Positions 52,943 through 62,351 are shown, numbered from the stretch's first letter. The stretch: 64,000 bases of DNA from JBQKLI01 sp012798975 (GCF_052116305.1 NZ_JBQKLI010000005.1:1-64000); one strand, 5' to 3'. Notes: generated by a model not told the origin, from the sequence alone. A program made the numbers and translations.

Positions 52943-54204
52943 TTAGCCTAAAATTCCAAACAAGATCACTGAAACGATAGTTATCGTTAAACCGATCATG
53001 GATTCGTAGGGAATAAGTTTTAAACGGTCCTTAAAATTCATAAGCACGCTTCCGCCGGTTGCGTGAAAGAAACTTCCATGGGGAAGATGGTCAAGGACAG
53101 TCGCTCCTGCATGGATCATAGCGGCTCCTGCTAAAGCGCTGATTCCAGACTCCAATAGGGGAGCGCTAAAAACAGAACTTGCCACAATAGAACCGGAGGT
53201 AGTAGAAGCAGTAGCTGCAGACATTACGATACCTGAAATAGGGGCGAGGAGATAGACGGGAAGTCCTAAACTTGTAATCCCTTCTATTAATACAGCTCCT
53301 AGAGTAGAATTTGTAATAATTCCTGCGATGGTTCCTGTACCAATAAGCAAAATAGCTACAGAAGACATTTTACTTAATCCGAAGTTAGCTTGGTGGAGAA
53401 GGTCTTTATATTTTCCCATGGTGATAGATCCTATAATCCCGCCAACAGGCAAGGCGATGATCGGATCTATCACGATACCAGCAGCAGGACGAAGAGAGAG
53501 AAGAAGGACTGCTATAATAGGTCCGGACAAAGCCTTTATGAAAGTAGGAAGATCTTTATCCACTTCTGTTTTTTCTAGTTCTTCTTCTTTTATAAAAGCT
53601 CCTTTTTGAGAAAGACGCTTTGCAAAAAAATAAGTAATAAAGAGGGCTGCAATTCCCGGAAGAACACCTGCAAGCATTACAGAAGTAAGGGGGCTTTGAA
53701 AAGCTTCTGAGACAGCGATGGTATTTGGATTCGGCGACATCACATTCCCCGCTTTACCGCCTCCGATCATAGCCAAAAGAATGGCAGTTTTGCTGATGTT
53801 GGCATTTTTAGCCACGATTAATGCAATAGGGGCAACGGTAATAACGGCGATGTCGATAAAAATCCTACCGCTGTTAAAAGCATGGCAGCTAAGGCTAATG
53901 CAAAGAGAGCTCTAGTCTCTCCTAGTGTATGAATAATTGTTCTTGCGATAGATTCAGCAGCGCCAGATTCGATAAGAACTCCGGCTAAAACTCCTGCGGC
54001 GAGGATTCGGAGTATTGCTGTCATCATTCCTTGAGCACCGCCAATCATAAGCTCCACAGTCTGAACTAAAGTAGCCCCTCCGATCAAGCCTCCTGCCAGT
54101 GCTCCAATCAGTAAGCTATAGATGGGTGGTGTTTTTTTAAAGATTAGAATAGTGGAAATGATTAATCCGATTACGGCTCCTAAAGCCGATACTTCTACTT
54201 GCAT
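52943..54204 (-). pseudogene. GntP-family permease, frameshifted
   Basis: The permease is readable in two pieces: 54204 to 53818 in one frame and 53815 to 52943 in another. On the minus strand the first piece reaches LLTAVGF, where a run of five T (plus-strand A run 53858-53862) replaces an expected six. Restoring one base continues as FIDIAVITVAPIALIVAKNA, the normal family sequence, into NANISKTAILLAMIGGGKAG. The family (gluconate, glycerate and related acids, with protons) has about 420 residues, matching the rejoined length. Either a real one-base loss or a homopolymer sequencing error. Co-directional with the glycerate kinase gene, so glycerate is the likely substrate. Confidence 0.85.
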
Positions 54205-54353
54205 TTTAAAATCTCCTTTTATTGTATTTTGTACTTTAATAATATATTTTTTGGAATACGTTTTCTATAATTTAGAGGACAAGAAAAAAATATTGTTTCT
54301 GTTACACAGAACAATTATACTGAATTCATTCAAATCAATAAGGAGGCGGACTC

Positions 54354-55471
54354 ATGGAAATTTCACAAGTTCTTGCTCAGGAGATTGTTACCCAGATGAA
54401 GAAGATATTATCCCAAGAAATCAATTTCATGAATAGCAAGGCGATTATTATCGCCAGTACGGATCCAACAAGAATCGGGTATTTTCATGGAGGGCTGATA
54501 TTGTACTGCGTAACAAAGAACCGTTGATTATACGAGAGGATGATGAATACACGGGAAGCAGAAAAGGGATCAATATGCCGATTGCTTTGGAAAAAGAAGT
54601 TATTGGAGTGATTGGAATTACTGGAGAACAAGAAAAAATTGAAAAATACGGCGAAATTATAAAAAAGATGACTCAGATTTTAATTAAAGAAGATTTTTTG
54701 AAAGAAATCAGTATAAAGAGGAGAGAAAGATTTCAATATATTATCTGGAATATATTGAATTATGAAGCAAGAAAAATGAAGGGAGATACTTCTTTTGTCC
54801 TAAATTATAATTATCATCTTCCCCATAGAACGGTGGTAGGAAAAAACTTTCAACCGATAGATTTTCAGAATGAAGAAATTTATCAGCTGATCGAAAATAA
54901 GATTAGGAATCACAAGTCTTATATGTATTATATAAGAGATCAGAAACTCTTTTTATTCACAAGAGAAGTGCGAAGAGATGCTCTTGAAAAAGATTTAAAA
55001 TGTCTTTCAAGGAGTTTAAATAAAGTCTACGGTTATTCCTTCTGTTTCGGAGCAGGCCCTGTAAGCTATTCAATTAGTGAAGCTTCGAAAGGGTTTCAAT
55101 ATGCCTTGGAAGCATTAGACTGGAATGTGAGAAAGAAAATAAATGATGTTTTGTTTTTTGAAGAAATGGATATGGGACTTCTCTTGACAGGATTAGAAAG
55201 AGAGAGAAAGAAATTAATAGAAGAGCGGATCGCAAAAAAGATACCGGAAGGAGAATTTCAGGAATTAAAAGAAATTTTATTTGCTTATGGGGATTTTAAC
55301 AAAAGTATTAGCAAAAGTTCTGAGAAACTATTTATACATAAAAATACGTTTCAGTATAAATTAAATAAGATATATGAATATACTGGGTATGATCCGAAAG
55401 TCCTAAATGACTATATTCTTTTATATGTCAGTTTCTTAATAAGAGATGTCTATAGAGAGAAGGAAGAATAA
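54354..55471 (+). pseudogene. CdaR-type sugar-diacid regulator, frameshifted
   Basis: From ATG 54354 (AAGGAGGCGGACTC ahead) the frame reads MEISQVLAQEIVTQ and continues to IGYFHGG, then hits a stop at 54524-54526. After adding one base in the G run at 54492-54494 it continues as ADIVLRNKEPLIIREDDEYT into the second piece, giving a complete regulator. The rest has the diacid-recognition end (GINMPIALEKEVIGVIGITG), a middle domain, and a PucR-type C-terminal helix-turn-helix (SEKLFIHKNTFQYKLNKIYE). CdaR activates glycerate/glucarate genes. Divergent from the permease over 149 bases. Confidence 0.85.
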
Positions 55472-55488
55472 AGTTGCCATTTCTAAGG

Positions 55489-55526
55489 AAAAGAACTTGT
55501 TTTTTAATGAGGCGAGTTCTTTTTTT
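55489..55526 (+). terminator. Terminator after the CdaR-type gene
   Basis: AAAAGAACT and AGTTCTTTT pair around a 17-base loop with a T run on the plus strand. Confidence 0.75.
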
Positions 55527-55600
55527 ATTATAAGAAGAATTGAAAAAAAGCAGAATAAGTTCTATAATGGATTAAGAACATACGTTCTAGGAGGGGTATT

Positions 55601-55840
55601 ATGAAAGTACGCTTAAATGAAATCGAGGTTATCGCATGGCATAAGGAAAATAAGGAGGTTGTGCCGATTCAGTTTCGGATGGATTATAAGGAGACCGTAA
55701 AGGTGGAGCAGATTATAGACATCAAAAAAGAGAAGAAGGCGGGGATAGATGCTTTCGTTTACGAATGCCAAACAGGGGGCAGGCGTTATACTTTAAAGTT
55801 TTTCCCTTCAAGAAGCCAGTGGATCTTATATAAGATGTAA
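55601..55840 (+). CDS. Small conserved-looking protein of unknown function
   Basis: 79 residues, no signal or membrane helix, rich in charged residues. Alternating strand-like pattern: VRLNEIEVIAWHKENKEVVP, then IQFRMDYKETVKVEQIID and GGRRYTLKFFPSRSQWILYK. I do not recognise the family with certainty. GGAGGGGTATT precedes the ATG, and codon use agrees with its neighbours, which supports a real gene. Confidence 0.7.
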   Translation: MKVRLNEIEVIAWHKENKEVVPIQFRMDYKETVKVEQIIDIKKEKKAGIDAFVYECQTGGRRYTLKFFPSRSQWILYKM

Positions 55841-55878
55841 GAAGTGGGTATATAATAAAAAAAGAAAGGAGAGTTATT

Positions 55879-56061
55879 ATGAGACGAAGATTAACCCGAT
55901 CCCATTATGATTATAAGATTGCCGGTGTTTGCGGCGGATTAGCGGAGTATTTCAATATCGACTCTACTATTGTAAGAATATTATTTGTTCTATTTGCATT
56001 AACTCCGATAAACGGTGTCTTGGTTTATTTGTTGGCATGGTTATTGATTCCGGAAGAATAA
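55879..56061 (+). CDS. PspC-domain membrane protein
   Basis: 60 residues, essentially a single PspC domain (PF04024): LTRSHYDYKIAGVCGGLAEY then FNIDSTIVRILFVLFALTP and a final helix ending WLLIPEE. Stand-alone PspC proteins are membrane-stress related. AAAGGAGAGTTATT precedes the start; 38 bases after the upstream gene. In the following gap to 56304 there is only A/T-rich promoter-like sequence. Confidence 0.9.
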   Translation: MRRRLTRSHYDYKIAGVCGGLAEYFNIDSTIVRILFVLFALTPINGVLVYLLAWLLIPEE

Positions 56062-56304
56062 GTTTACAGGCGGCTGTTATGAATAAAAAGAGAATAAGAA
56101 AAGAAAAGGGTCTTCTGTGAATAGGAGATCCTATTCTATTTTAGGAAAATATTTATTCTTACAAAGTCTTAACAAAAGAATATTCACTGGGGCAAAAAGA
56201 GCAAACCTTTTCAAAAAAGTGTGAAATTCATTTGAAATGGAAAAATTATATGCTATTCTAAGACTGTAGAGGAGACTCTGCAAAATAAAAAAGGAGGATT
56301 ATTT

Positions 56305-57732
56305 ATGGACAGCAATGTTAGTTTATTACCTATTATTATTGTTATTATTTATCTTATCGGCATGCTGGCTATTGGATTTTTTACAAATAAATACGCGATA
56401 AAATCCAGTACAGATTATATGCTGGCAGGAAGATCCGTCGGAGTGGTTATGATAGCAGCTTCTCTTTCAGCGAACAACGTAGGAGGAGGCTCTACAACAG
56501 GTCTTGCAGCACGGGCATTCTCCGGGTGGGGAATGAGTGCATCCTGGTATGTATTGGCAGCGGCGATTGCCATGATACCGTTGGCTTATTTTGCTCCTAG
56601 AATTCGTAAAACGATGGCGATTACGATTCCGGAAGTCGTTCACAGAAGATTTGGAAATGCGGCAGGAACATTTACGGCCGTTCTAAACGTATTATCTTTA
56701 TTCTTATTGACTTCTTCTCAGATTTTGGCCTCAGGGTCGGTACTATCCGTTCTTGTAGGGATTCCTCTTAATCTTGCGATTGTGATAGCAGCGATTGTAA
56801 CGGGAGTCTATACAGTTATGGGAGGAATGCTGGCAGACCAGATCTCAGACTTGATTCAGTTCTTTATTATTTTTGCCGGACTTGCAGTAAGTATGTTCTT
56901 TATATTACGAGGTGTCGGCGGATGGGGAACTATCGTAGAAATGCTTCCGCCGGTAGAGCTTGATTTCTTTAAAGTCGGATGGGTTACGATTATAGGACTT
57001 ATTTTCAACTATTTCTGTACCTTCCTTTCCGGACCGGAAATGGTCAGCCGTTTCTCTTCTGCAGAAGATGAGAAGACAGCACAAAAAGCAGCGATTCTTT
57101 CTGCTATCTTTATGGCTATGATTGCATTCCTTCCTACTATTATAGGACTTATAGCATTAGCGGAAAATCCAGGTCTTGACGGCGGAGCAGGAACATCAGC
57201 TCTTATGTATACCGTACAGAACTATGCACCGACTTGGGTATCTGGAGTATTGGCAGCATCTATCGTAGCAGCAACAATGTCCAGTGCCGATTCCAACCTT
57301 CTAAGCGCATCCTCTATAATGATGAACGATATTTATCTTCGCTATTTTAATCCTGACTTAGAGGATCGAAAAGTAATTTATTATGCAAGGGGAATGAATG
57401 TTATTATTCTAATAGTCAGTTCTCTAATTGCAATGCTTAATATCAGTATTGTAACGCTGAACCTATTTGCCTTTGCCCTTCGTTCTGCAGGACCGATCGG
57501 AGCATACGGTTTGGGAATGGTAGTAGAAGATGCAACGAAAAATGCAGGGATTTCTTCTATCGTAGTAGGCTCTATCGCTGTTGTAGTATGGCAGCTGATG
57601 GGAGAGCCTTTCGGAATACTTGCGATTGTCTTCGGCAGTTTCTGGTCTGCTGTTACCTTTATGCTGGTAACAAAAATCGAAAGGGGACGAGGAGTACCTC
57701 CAGCACCATCTGCATTTAGAGAAGACAGATAG
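56305..57732 (+). CDS. Sodium:solute symporter family protein
   Basis: 475 residues, about 12-13 helices. Family marks: SSTDYMLAGRSVGVVMIAAS near 33-52, SANNVGGGSTTGLAARAF near 54-71, GGMLADQISDLIQFFIIF near 172-189 and ATMSSADSNLLSASS near 328-342, the last with the Na2-site Ser/Thr. Substrate unclear within the SSS superfamily. AAGGAGGATTATTT precedes the start. Followed by two hairpins and a 32-residue membrane peptide that may be an accessory. Confidence 0.9.
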   Translation: MDSNVSLLPIIIVIIYLIGMLAIGFFTNKYAIKSSTDYMLAGRSVGVVMIAASLSANNVGGGSTTGLAARAFSGWGMSASWYVLAAAIAMIPLAYFAPRIRKTMAITIPEVVHRRFGNAAGTFTAVLNVLSLFLLTSSQILASGSVLSVLVGIPLNLAIVIAAIVTGVYTVMGGMLADQISDLIQFFIIFAGLAVSMFFILRGVGGWGTIVEMLPPVELDFFKVGWVTIIGLIFNYFCTFLSGPEMVSRFSSAEDEKTAQKAAILSAIFMAMIAFLPTIIGLIALAENPGLDGGAGTSALMYTVQNYAPTWVSGVLAASIVAATMSSADSNLLSASSIMMNDIYLRYFNPDLEDRKVIYYARGMNVIILIVSSLIAMLNISIVTLNLFAFALRSAGPIGAYGLGMVVEDATKNAGISSIVVGSIAVVVWQLMGEPFGILAIVFGSFWSAVTFMLVTKIERGRGVPPAPSAFREDR

Positions 57733-57860
57733 AGAAGTGATAGTTTGCAGCTTGTAGGAAATAGGGAAGGAAGAAACGAGTAACATGTTTCTTCTGGAGT
57801 ATTTAACAGGGAAGCTTTGAGCTTTGTACTTATAAATTCTTGAAATAGTTGCAGTAGAAA

Positions 57861-57988
57861 AAAGAGCTGGAAATTCTGATTTTCAGCAGCTCTTTCTGAG
57901 GTCTTTAAATAGGCTGGGAACAAAGAACAAAGGATACAATACAAGCTCCTGTTTTAAAAGGGTATGTCTTAAAGGCATATCCTTTTTT
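57861..57988 (+). terminator. Two successive hairpins after the sodium symporter
   Basis: AAAGAGCTG/CAGCTCTTT (57861-57895), then AAAAGGgTATG/CATAtCCTTTT with a T run (57956-57988). The second is terminator-like. The 315-base gap 57733-58047 has no other gene. Confidence 0.7.
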
Positions 57989-58047
57989 AATAGGAAGATA
58001 TACTGGGTATCTATAATAAATAAGACAAAAGAGAAAGGAGGGATATT

Positions 58048-58146
58048 ATGAATATTACAGCCATTATTGTAGGAATACTTCTTGTATTTATATTAGTAGT
58101 GATATTTGCAGCTTTAATGAATAAAAACGGGTCGAATAAATTTTAA
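58048..58146 (+). CDS. 32-residue single-span membrane peptide
   Basis: Encodes MNITAIIVGILLVFILVVIF, then AALMNKNGSNKF: one hydrophobic helix with a short basic-polar tail. GAAAGGAGGGATATT is an excellent ribosome site. It lies after the sodium symporter and before the Nudix gene, separated from the symporter by a terminator-like hairpin. Many secondary transporters have small accessory peptides; whether this is one is inference. Confidence 0.7.
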   Translation: MNITAIIVGILLVFILVVIFAALMNKNGSNKF

Positions 58147-58173
58147 AGATATAACAGGATAAAGGGAAAAGAA

Positions 58174-58704
58174 ATGGAAATATGGGATATATTAGATAAA
58201 AAGGGCGAAAAATCAGGAAGGACTATTCCAAGAGATGCCGCTATGAAACAGAAAGGACTGAAGGCGGGAGAGTATCATCTTTCTGTAGAAGTCTTCATTG
58301 TAAATTCGAAAGGAGAAATGCTCTTTACGAAAAGATCTCCAGAAAAAAGCACCTTCCCCGGGTATTGGGAGACTACGGCAGGATCGGCTATTGCCGGAGA
58401 AGAGAGTCTGGAAGCGATGAGTAGAGAAATCTCCGAGGAAATCGGAATAAAGGTAGAAAGAGAAGAGCTTCTTTTCCAAAGACGGGTAGTGGAAGAAGTA
58501 CGCCATCAGCTGATGGATCTTTATTTTTTGAAAAAAGAAATTGCATTAGAGGAGATTATTTTTCAAAAAGGAGAAACCTGCGATGCAAAATGGGTTCCGA
58601 TAGACTGGAAGATTTTAGATGATGAAAGCATCATCTCTAGAATGAGAGAACGAATGCGCTTTGTCTGGTTTAATCTGTTGGGATTCACAGAAAATAAAGG
58701 ATGA
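58174..58704 (+). CDS. Nudix hydrolase
   Basis: 176 residues. The Nudix box is intact: GSAIAGEESLEAMSREISEE followed by IGI, near 70-92. The N-terminus (MEIWDILDKKGEKSGRTIPR) and HLSVEVFIVNSKGEMLFTKRSP are those of the isopentenyl-diphosphate isomerase-like/YfcD branch. Substrate unknown; typically a nucleoside diphosphate-linked compound. AGGGAAAAGAA precedes the start. Confidence 0.9.
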   Translation: MEIWDILDKKGEKSGRTIPRDAAMKQKGLKAGEYHLSVEVFIVNSKGEMLFTKRSPEKSTFPGYWETTAGSAIAGEESLEAMSREISEEIGIKVEREELLFQRRVVEEVRHQLMDLYFLKKEIALEEIIFQKGETCDAKWVPIDWKILDDESIISRMRERMRFVWFNLLGFTENKG

Positions 58705-58795
58705 AGGGGAAAGTTGTAACAAAAGTTACAGAAAAGATATCGATTGCAAGATATGGTAATTATATATAAAATTTTTTAGGAGATAGGGGAGACAT

Positions 58796-59911
58796 ATGAA
58801 AAAGATCGGATTAATTATCAATCCTATAGCAGGGATTGGCGGGAAAGTTGGGCTAAAGGGAAGCGATGGAGAAGAAACTTTAAAGAAAGCTTTAGAACTA
58901 GGTGCAGTTCCAGAGTCGGAGAATAAAGTAGGAATTGCTTTTGAGAAACTTCTAGACGTGAAAGATCAGTTTAAAGTCTATACCCTCCCAGGAAAAATGG
59001 GCGGAAACTTAATGGAAAAGATGGGTTTCGACTATGAAGTATTAGGTGAAGAAAAAGAAAAGACCAAGCCGGAAGATACCATCGCAGGAGCAAAGCTTAT
59101 ACATGAAGAAGGGGTCGATCTTTTAGTTTTCGCAGGGGGAGACGGAACGGCCCGCAATATTATGGATGCTGTAAAGGAAGATCAGCTTGTTATCGGAATT
59201 CCAGCAGGGGTTAAGATCCACTCTGCCGTATTCGCCTTAAATCCTTCTACAGCGGGACAGCTTTTGCTTAATTACATTAAAGGGGAGTCTTATACAGAAA
59301 AAATCAGCGAAGTTATGGATATCAACGAAGAACTTTTTAGAGAAAACAGAGTCGATGCGAAGCTCTACGGCTATTTAAATGTACTAAATGCAGGCAATAT
59401 GGTTCAGACTTTAAAAAGCGGAAAAATTCTCGACGATGAAGAAGATTTTATTAATATCGCCGATCAGCTGATCGAAGACTATGAAGAGGACACCCTCTAT
59501 ATTTTCGGAACAGGCTCTACTGTGTTTAAAGTGATGGCGAATATGGAGATGGAAGGAACTCTTTTAGGGGTGGATCTTGTTTATAACAAAGAAGTCATCG
59601 CAAAAGATGTGACAGAGAAAGAAATACTGGAAGCCTTAGACAAATATGAAAACGCTAAAATCGTTGTCACAATTATCGGCGGACAAGGCTATGTTTTCGG
59701 ACGAGGAAACCAGCAGTTAAGTGCGAAGGTTCTAGAAAAGGTCGGAAAAAAGAATATTATTATTATCGCAACAAAACAGAAAATGATGGAACTGTTCTTC
59801 CAAGGGCTGTTATTAGATACAGGGGATCAAAGGGTGAACGAACTACTTACAGGCTATTATGAAATCATAGTAGGATATCTAGAAGTACAGATGGCGAAAG
59901 TACAAGGATAG
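58796..59911 (+). CDS. ATP-NAD kinase family protein (AcoX-like)
   Basis: 371 residues. It begins KKIGLIINPIAGIGGKVGLK, has the diacylglycerol/NAD kinase motif FAGGDGTARNIMDAV with GGDGT at 114-118, and GIPAGVKIHSAVFALNPSTAG near 137-157. A C-terminal domain of ~180 residues contains IFGTGSTVFKVMANMEMEGT and VVTIIGGQGYVFGRGNQQLS. Related to the AcoX group, longer than housekeeping NadK. Phosphorylation of NAD or a related compound is presumed. GGAGATAGGGGAGACAT precedes the start. Confidence 0.87.
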   Translation: MKKIGLIINPIAGIGGKVGLKGSDGEETLKKALELGAVPESENKVGIAFEKLLDVKDQFKVYTLPGKMGGNLMEKMGFDYEVLGEEKEKTKPEDTIAGAKLIHEEGVDLLVFAGGDGTARNIMDAVKEDQLVIGIPAGVKIHSAVFALNPSTAGQLLLNYIKGESYTEKISEVMDINEELFRENRVDAKLYGYLNVLNAGNMVQTLKSGKILDDEEDFINIADQLIEDYEEDTLYIFGTGSTVFKVMANMEMEGTLLGVDLVYNKEVIAKDVTEKEILEALDKYENAKIVVTIIGGQGYVFGRGNQQLSAKVLEKVGKKNIIIIATKQKMMELFFQGLLLDTGDQRVNELLTGYYEIIVGYLEVQMAKVQG

Positions 59912-59951
59912 AGCAAAGACAGTTTTTAACAGAGTGTCTAAGGAGACAGTT

Positions 59952-60878
59952 ATGAAAAAGCTTAAATTTGGAGTATTGATCCTAGCTATGCTGCTGCTAG
60001 CCGCCTGTCAAGGAGCACAGCAGACAGATGGAGTAAAGAGCCCTGCACCTCAAGAAAATACAAAGATCAGTGAGGAAACACCAGAAAATACAGAAATCCA
60101 AAGAGATCCGGATCGTAAAACGATAGATACAATACAACTATCTATGACTGTAGAAAGTGTAGAGGATACAGAGGAGAAACTTTTAAAGCTGACTGAGGAG
60201 CATAATGGAATCCTTGAATCCAGCCAAAAACTTCAGCAGGGGAATTCTTATGAAAATGGGAACTACAGGATAAAGATACCTCGGGATCAAAATGATTCTT
60301 TTTATAACGCATTAAAACCTTTTGGAAAGATCACATCCGAAACGAAGGGCAGCGACGACGTTACAGTTCCTCATCAAAATACGGAAATCCGAATGAATAG
60401 TCTAAAAGCTCAGCATGAAAGGCTTTTGGAACTTTTAGATCAGGCAGAATCTATGGAAGACATTATCGCCTTAGAAAGCAGGATCAGCGAAAACATAACC
60501 CAGCAGGAAGAACTGCAGGCTCGGCTGGATGATTTAAACAGCCAAATCGATTATGTAAGCTATACCTTAAACCTTCGAGAACATATAAGGGAAGCCCCTG
60601 AAGTAGAAGGCGGATTTTTCAGCAAAGTAATCCTTGCCCTTCAAAGCACAGGAGTCTGGTTTATAAATGTGCTGCAGTTCTTGGTGATAGCATTGATTTA
60701 TCTGCTTCCTTATATTTTAGTAGGACTTGTCATTGCGTACCTATATCGAAGATATCGCAAAAAATATCCAAAGACCTATACGGAACATAAGGGAACCTCC
60801 TTTGGAAAATGGAAGAAAAAGGATTCTTTAGATACTGAGAAAGAAAAACAGGATCCTCCTGAAGACAAAAAATTGTAA
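59952..60878 (+). CDS. DUF4349 domain lipoprotein
   Basis: 308 residues from ATG 59952 (AAGGAGACAGTT ahead). Lipoprotein signal ending LLAACQG with the lipid cysteine at 19. After a low-complexity linker comes the DUF4349 domain: TIQLSMTVESVEDTEEKL, then IKIPRDQNDSFYNALKPFG. It continues with coiled-coil-like LKAQHERLLELLDQAESMED and a C-terminal transmembrane segment (VLQFLVIALIYLLPYILVGL) with a basic end. So it is anchored at both ends. Function unknown. Confidence 0.85.
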   Translation: MKKLKFGVLILAMLLLAACQGAQQTDGVKSPAPQENTKISEETPENTEIQRDPDRKTIDTIQLSMTVESVEDTEEKLLKLTEEHNGILESSQKLQQGNSYENGNYRIKIPRDQNDSFYNALKPFGKITSETKGSDDVTVPHQNTEIRMNSLKAQHERLLELLDQAESMEDIIALESRISENITQQEELQARLDDLNSQIDYVSYTLNLREHIREAPEVEGGFFSKVILALQSTGVWFINVLQFLVIALIYLLPYILVGLVIAYLYRRYRKKYPKTYTEHKGTSFGKWKKKDSLDTEKEKQDPPEDKKL

Positions 60879-60937
60879 AGAAAATGTATCTTTTTAGAAG
60901 AGGTTTTGCCTTATAATAGTAGGGAGGGAGTGATAGC

Positions 60938-61597
60938 ATGAGTTTTTCTGAAAATTTAAGAAATATAAGAGAAGAAAGAAATATAAGTACTACGGAACTT
61001 GCCAAAGCCATCGGCAAGACCCAGACTGTTATAGAATTTTATGAAAGCGAAGAATATTCTTTAGAATATCCAGATAGAGATACCTTGGAAGCTTTGGCAA
61101 AAGCTTTAGGAGTTACGGTAGAAGATTTAATCGAAGGGAAATATATTTCTCCAGACCGCCAGTTTCTGTCCTTGGTGTCAGATCAGACCATTCGAGGATT
61201 AATGGACTGGTATAATCTAGAAGAAACGATTATGCCGGAAAAAGAGAAAGGCAACGTGCTGTCTGATTATTACGATCAGGCAAAAGTGGATGTGCTGGTA
61301 GCGGTGATCGCTTCTTTGAAAAACCGCCCAGATACCTATAATTTAGACAAATGCTATATATCAAAAGTAGGAGATTATGATTTTCTGCTGCTTCCCGAAG
61401 GAGAGTATCTAATCTCCGGAAATCTTGAAAAGCTGGCAGGACTGGATAAAGAATCCATCGAAAACCAGATGCTGGTTCTAGACGGCGGACTCTACCGAGA
61501 AGAGTTAAAACTCCTCTTCGATAATATCGTTAATGTAAAAGATTTTCATAAGGAAGTTTTGATGAGCGATGTTATGAAGGATTTAAGAGGGCTGTAG
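60938..61597 (+). CDS. XRE-family helix-turn-helix protein
   Basis: 219 residues. The N-terminal helix-turn-helix is NLRNIREERNISTTELAKAI then GKTQTVIEFYESEEY, followed by LEALAKALGVTVEDLIEG (about 8-68). The rest, ~150 residues, has no recognised domain. No ligand domain or peptidase motif can be identified. GGAGGGAGTGATAGC precedes the start. It may regulate the neighbouring lipoprotein gene, 59 bases upstream. Confidence 0.85.
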   Translation: MSFSENLRNIREERNISTTELAKAIGKTQTVIEFYESEEYSLEYPDRDTLEALAKALGVTVEDLIEGKYISPDRQFLSLVSDQTIRGLMDWYNLEETIMPEKEKGNVLSDYYDQAKVDVLVAVIASLKNRPDTYNLDKCYISKVGDYDFLLLPEGEYLISGNLEKLAGLDKESIENQMLVLDGGLYREELKLLFDNIVNVKDFHKEVLMSDVMKDLRGL

Positions 61598-61610
61598 AAC
61601 CATAAAAAAA

Positions 61611-61680
61611 AGTGTGTAGTGTGATAGAGGGAAGAGTGGAGTTATCGTTGAAAAACGAAAACGGCATTCATTTTTCTTCA
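61611..61680 (+). repeat. GAGTG-rich dispersed repeat, copy E (degenerate)
   Basis: AGTGTGTAGTGTGATAGAGG and GAAGAGTGGAGTTAT are followed by GTTGAAAAACG and a closing ATTCATTTTTC. The arrangement echoes copies A and D but the arms pair poorly. The remaining gap to 61975 holds a terminator and no gene. Confidence 0.5.
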
Positions 61681-61872
61681 TAGGATAGGGACAGAATTAT
61701 CTTTACGATATTTTAATAAAACACTGATGAAATGTATTAATATCAAGTATGGAAAAATCTTTCCATAGAATAGGAAACTATAGCGATACTATCCATTAAG
61801 TCGTTTTAAGTAAAACTATTATCCCTCTTGATCCTGCCGCAGATGAAACTGTTTATATTGAATATATCTTAC

Positions 61873-61902
61873 AAAAAGGGGAAGGGTGCTTCCCTTTTTT
61901 TT
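61873..61902 (+). terminator. Rho-independent terminator
   Basis: AAAAAGGGGAAG and CTTCCCTTTTTTTT pair around GGTG, ending the XRE gene transcript on the plus strand. Confidence 0.85.
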
Positions 61903-61975
61903 GTGGGTAGCTATATAGATATAAAAGATATAATGAAAGAAATCGATGCAGCTTAGTAAGGGAAGGGAGAAGAGG

Positions 61976-62326
61976 ATGTGGAGAGATCTGGATTTTAAAT
62001 TAAAATTTGGGTTTATGAATGTTTTTATAATGCTGCTTTGTACCGGGGTACTTTGTTTTTTGTATAATTTGTTTTTGCAGATGCTCTATACGGAGGTTTT
62101 TTCTAGGACGGCGATAGTGGGAGTTATTGTATCGGCAGCAGTTTCGAATATTCACGAATATAAGTCTAAGAAAAGGGGTTATCTTGTTGCCCTTGGCGCT
62201 TTATTGTATGCCAGCCTTCTGTTTAGCATTTACTTAACAGAAACAAAACTTACGTTTTTAACTCATTTTCTAACAACTTTTAGCAATGGACTGTTTATGA
62301 TTCCTATCCTAAGCAGTTTTTCTTAG
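61976..62326 (+). CDS. Small hydrophobic membrane protein, unknown function
   Basis: 116 residues from ATG 61976, chosen because AAGGGAAGGGAGAAGAGG lies directly upstream. Three to four hydrophobic segments (FMNVFIMLLCTGVLCFLYNL, TAIVGVIVSAAVS, YLVALGALLYASLLFSIYL, FSNGLFMIPILSSF). It begins with charged MWRDLDFKLKF, as in several small Firmicutes membrane proteins. Not recognised. Confidence 0.65.
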   Translation: MWRDLDFKLKFGFMNVFIMLLCTGVLCFLYNLFLQMLYTEVFSRTAIVGVIVSAAVSNIHEYKSKKRGYLVALGALLYASLLFSIYLTETKLTFLTHFLTTFSNGLFMIPILSSFS

Positions 62327-62351
62327 AGCTATCTTAATAGATATCAAGCAT

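Noticed and set aside
54255..54275. Possible CcpA cre site in the CdaR/GntP intergenic region
   Set aside because: tggaatacgttttct has wrong spacing between AA and CG compared with the cre consensus.
57381..57944. 187-codon frame on the minus strand over the 3' end of the sodium symporter
   Set aside because: It mirrors the symporter coding sequence and then runs into hairpin sequence; there is no family resemblance or ribosome site.
61800..61890. Protein-like stretch LDPAADETVYIEYILQKG on the plus strand
   Set aside because: It has no start codon or ribosome site, is closed by a stop shortly upstream, and runs into the terminator; a gene remnant is possible but unsupported.
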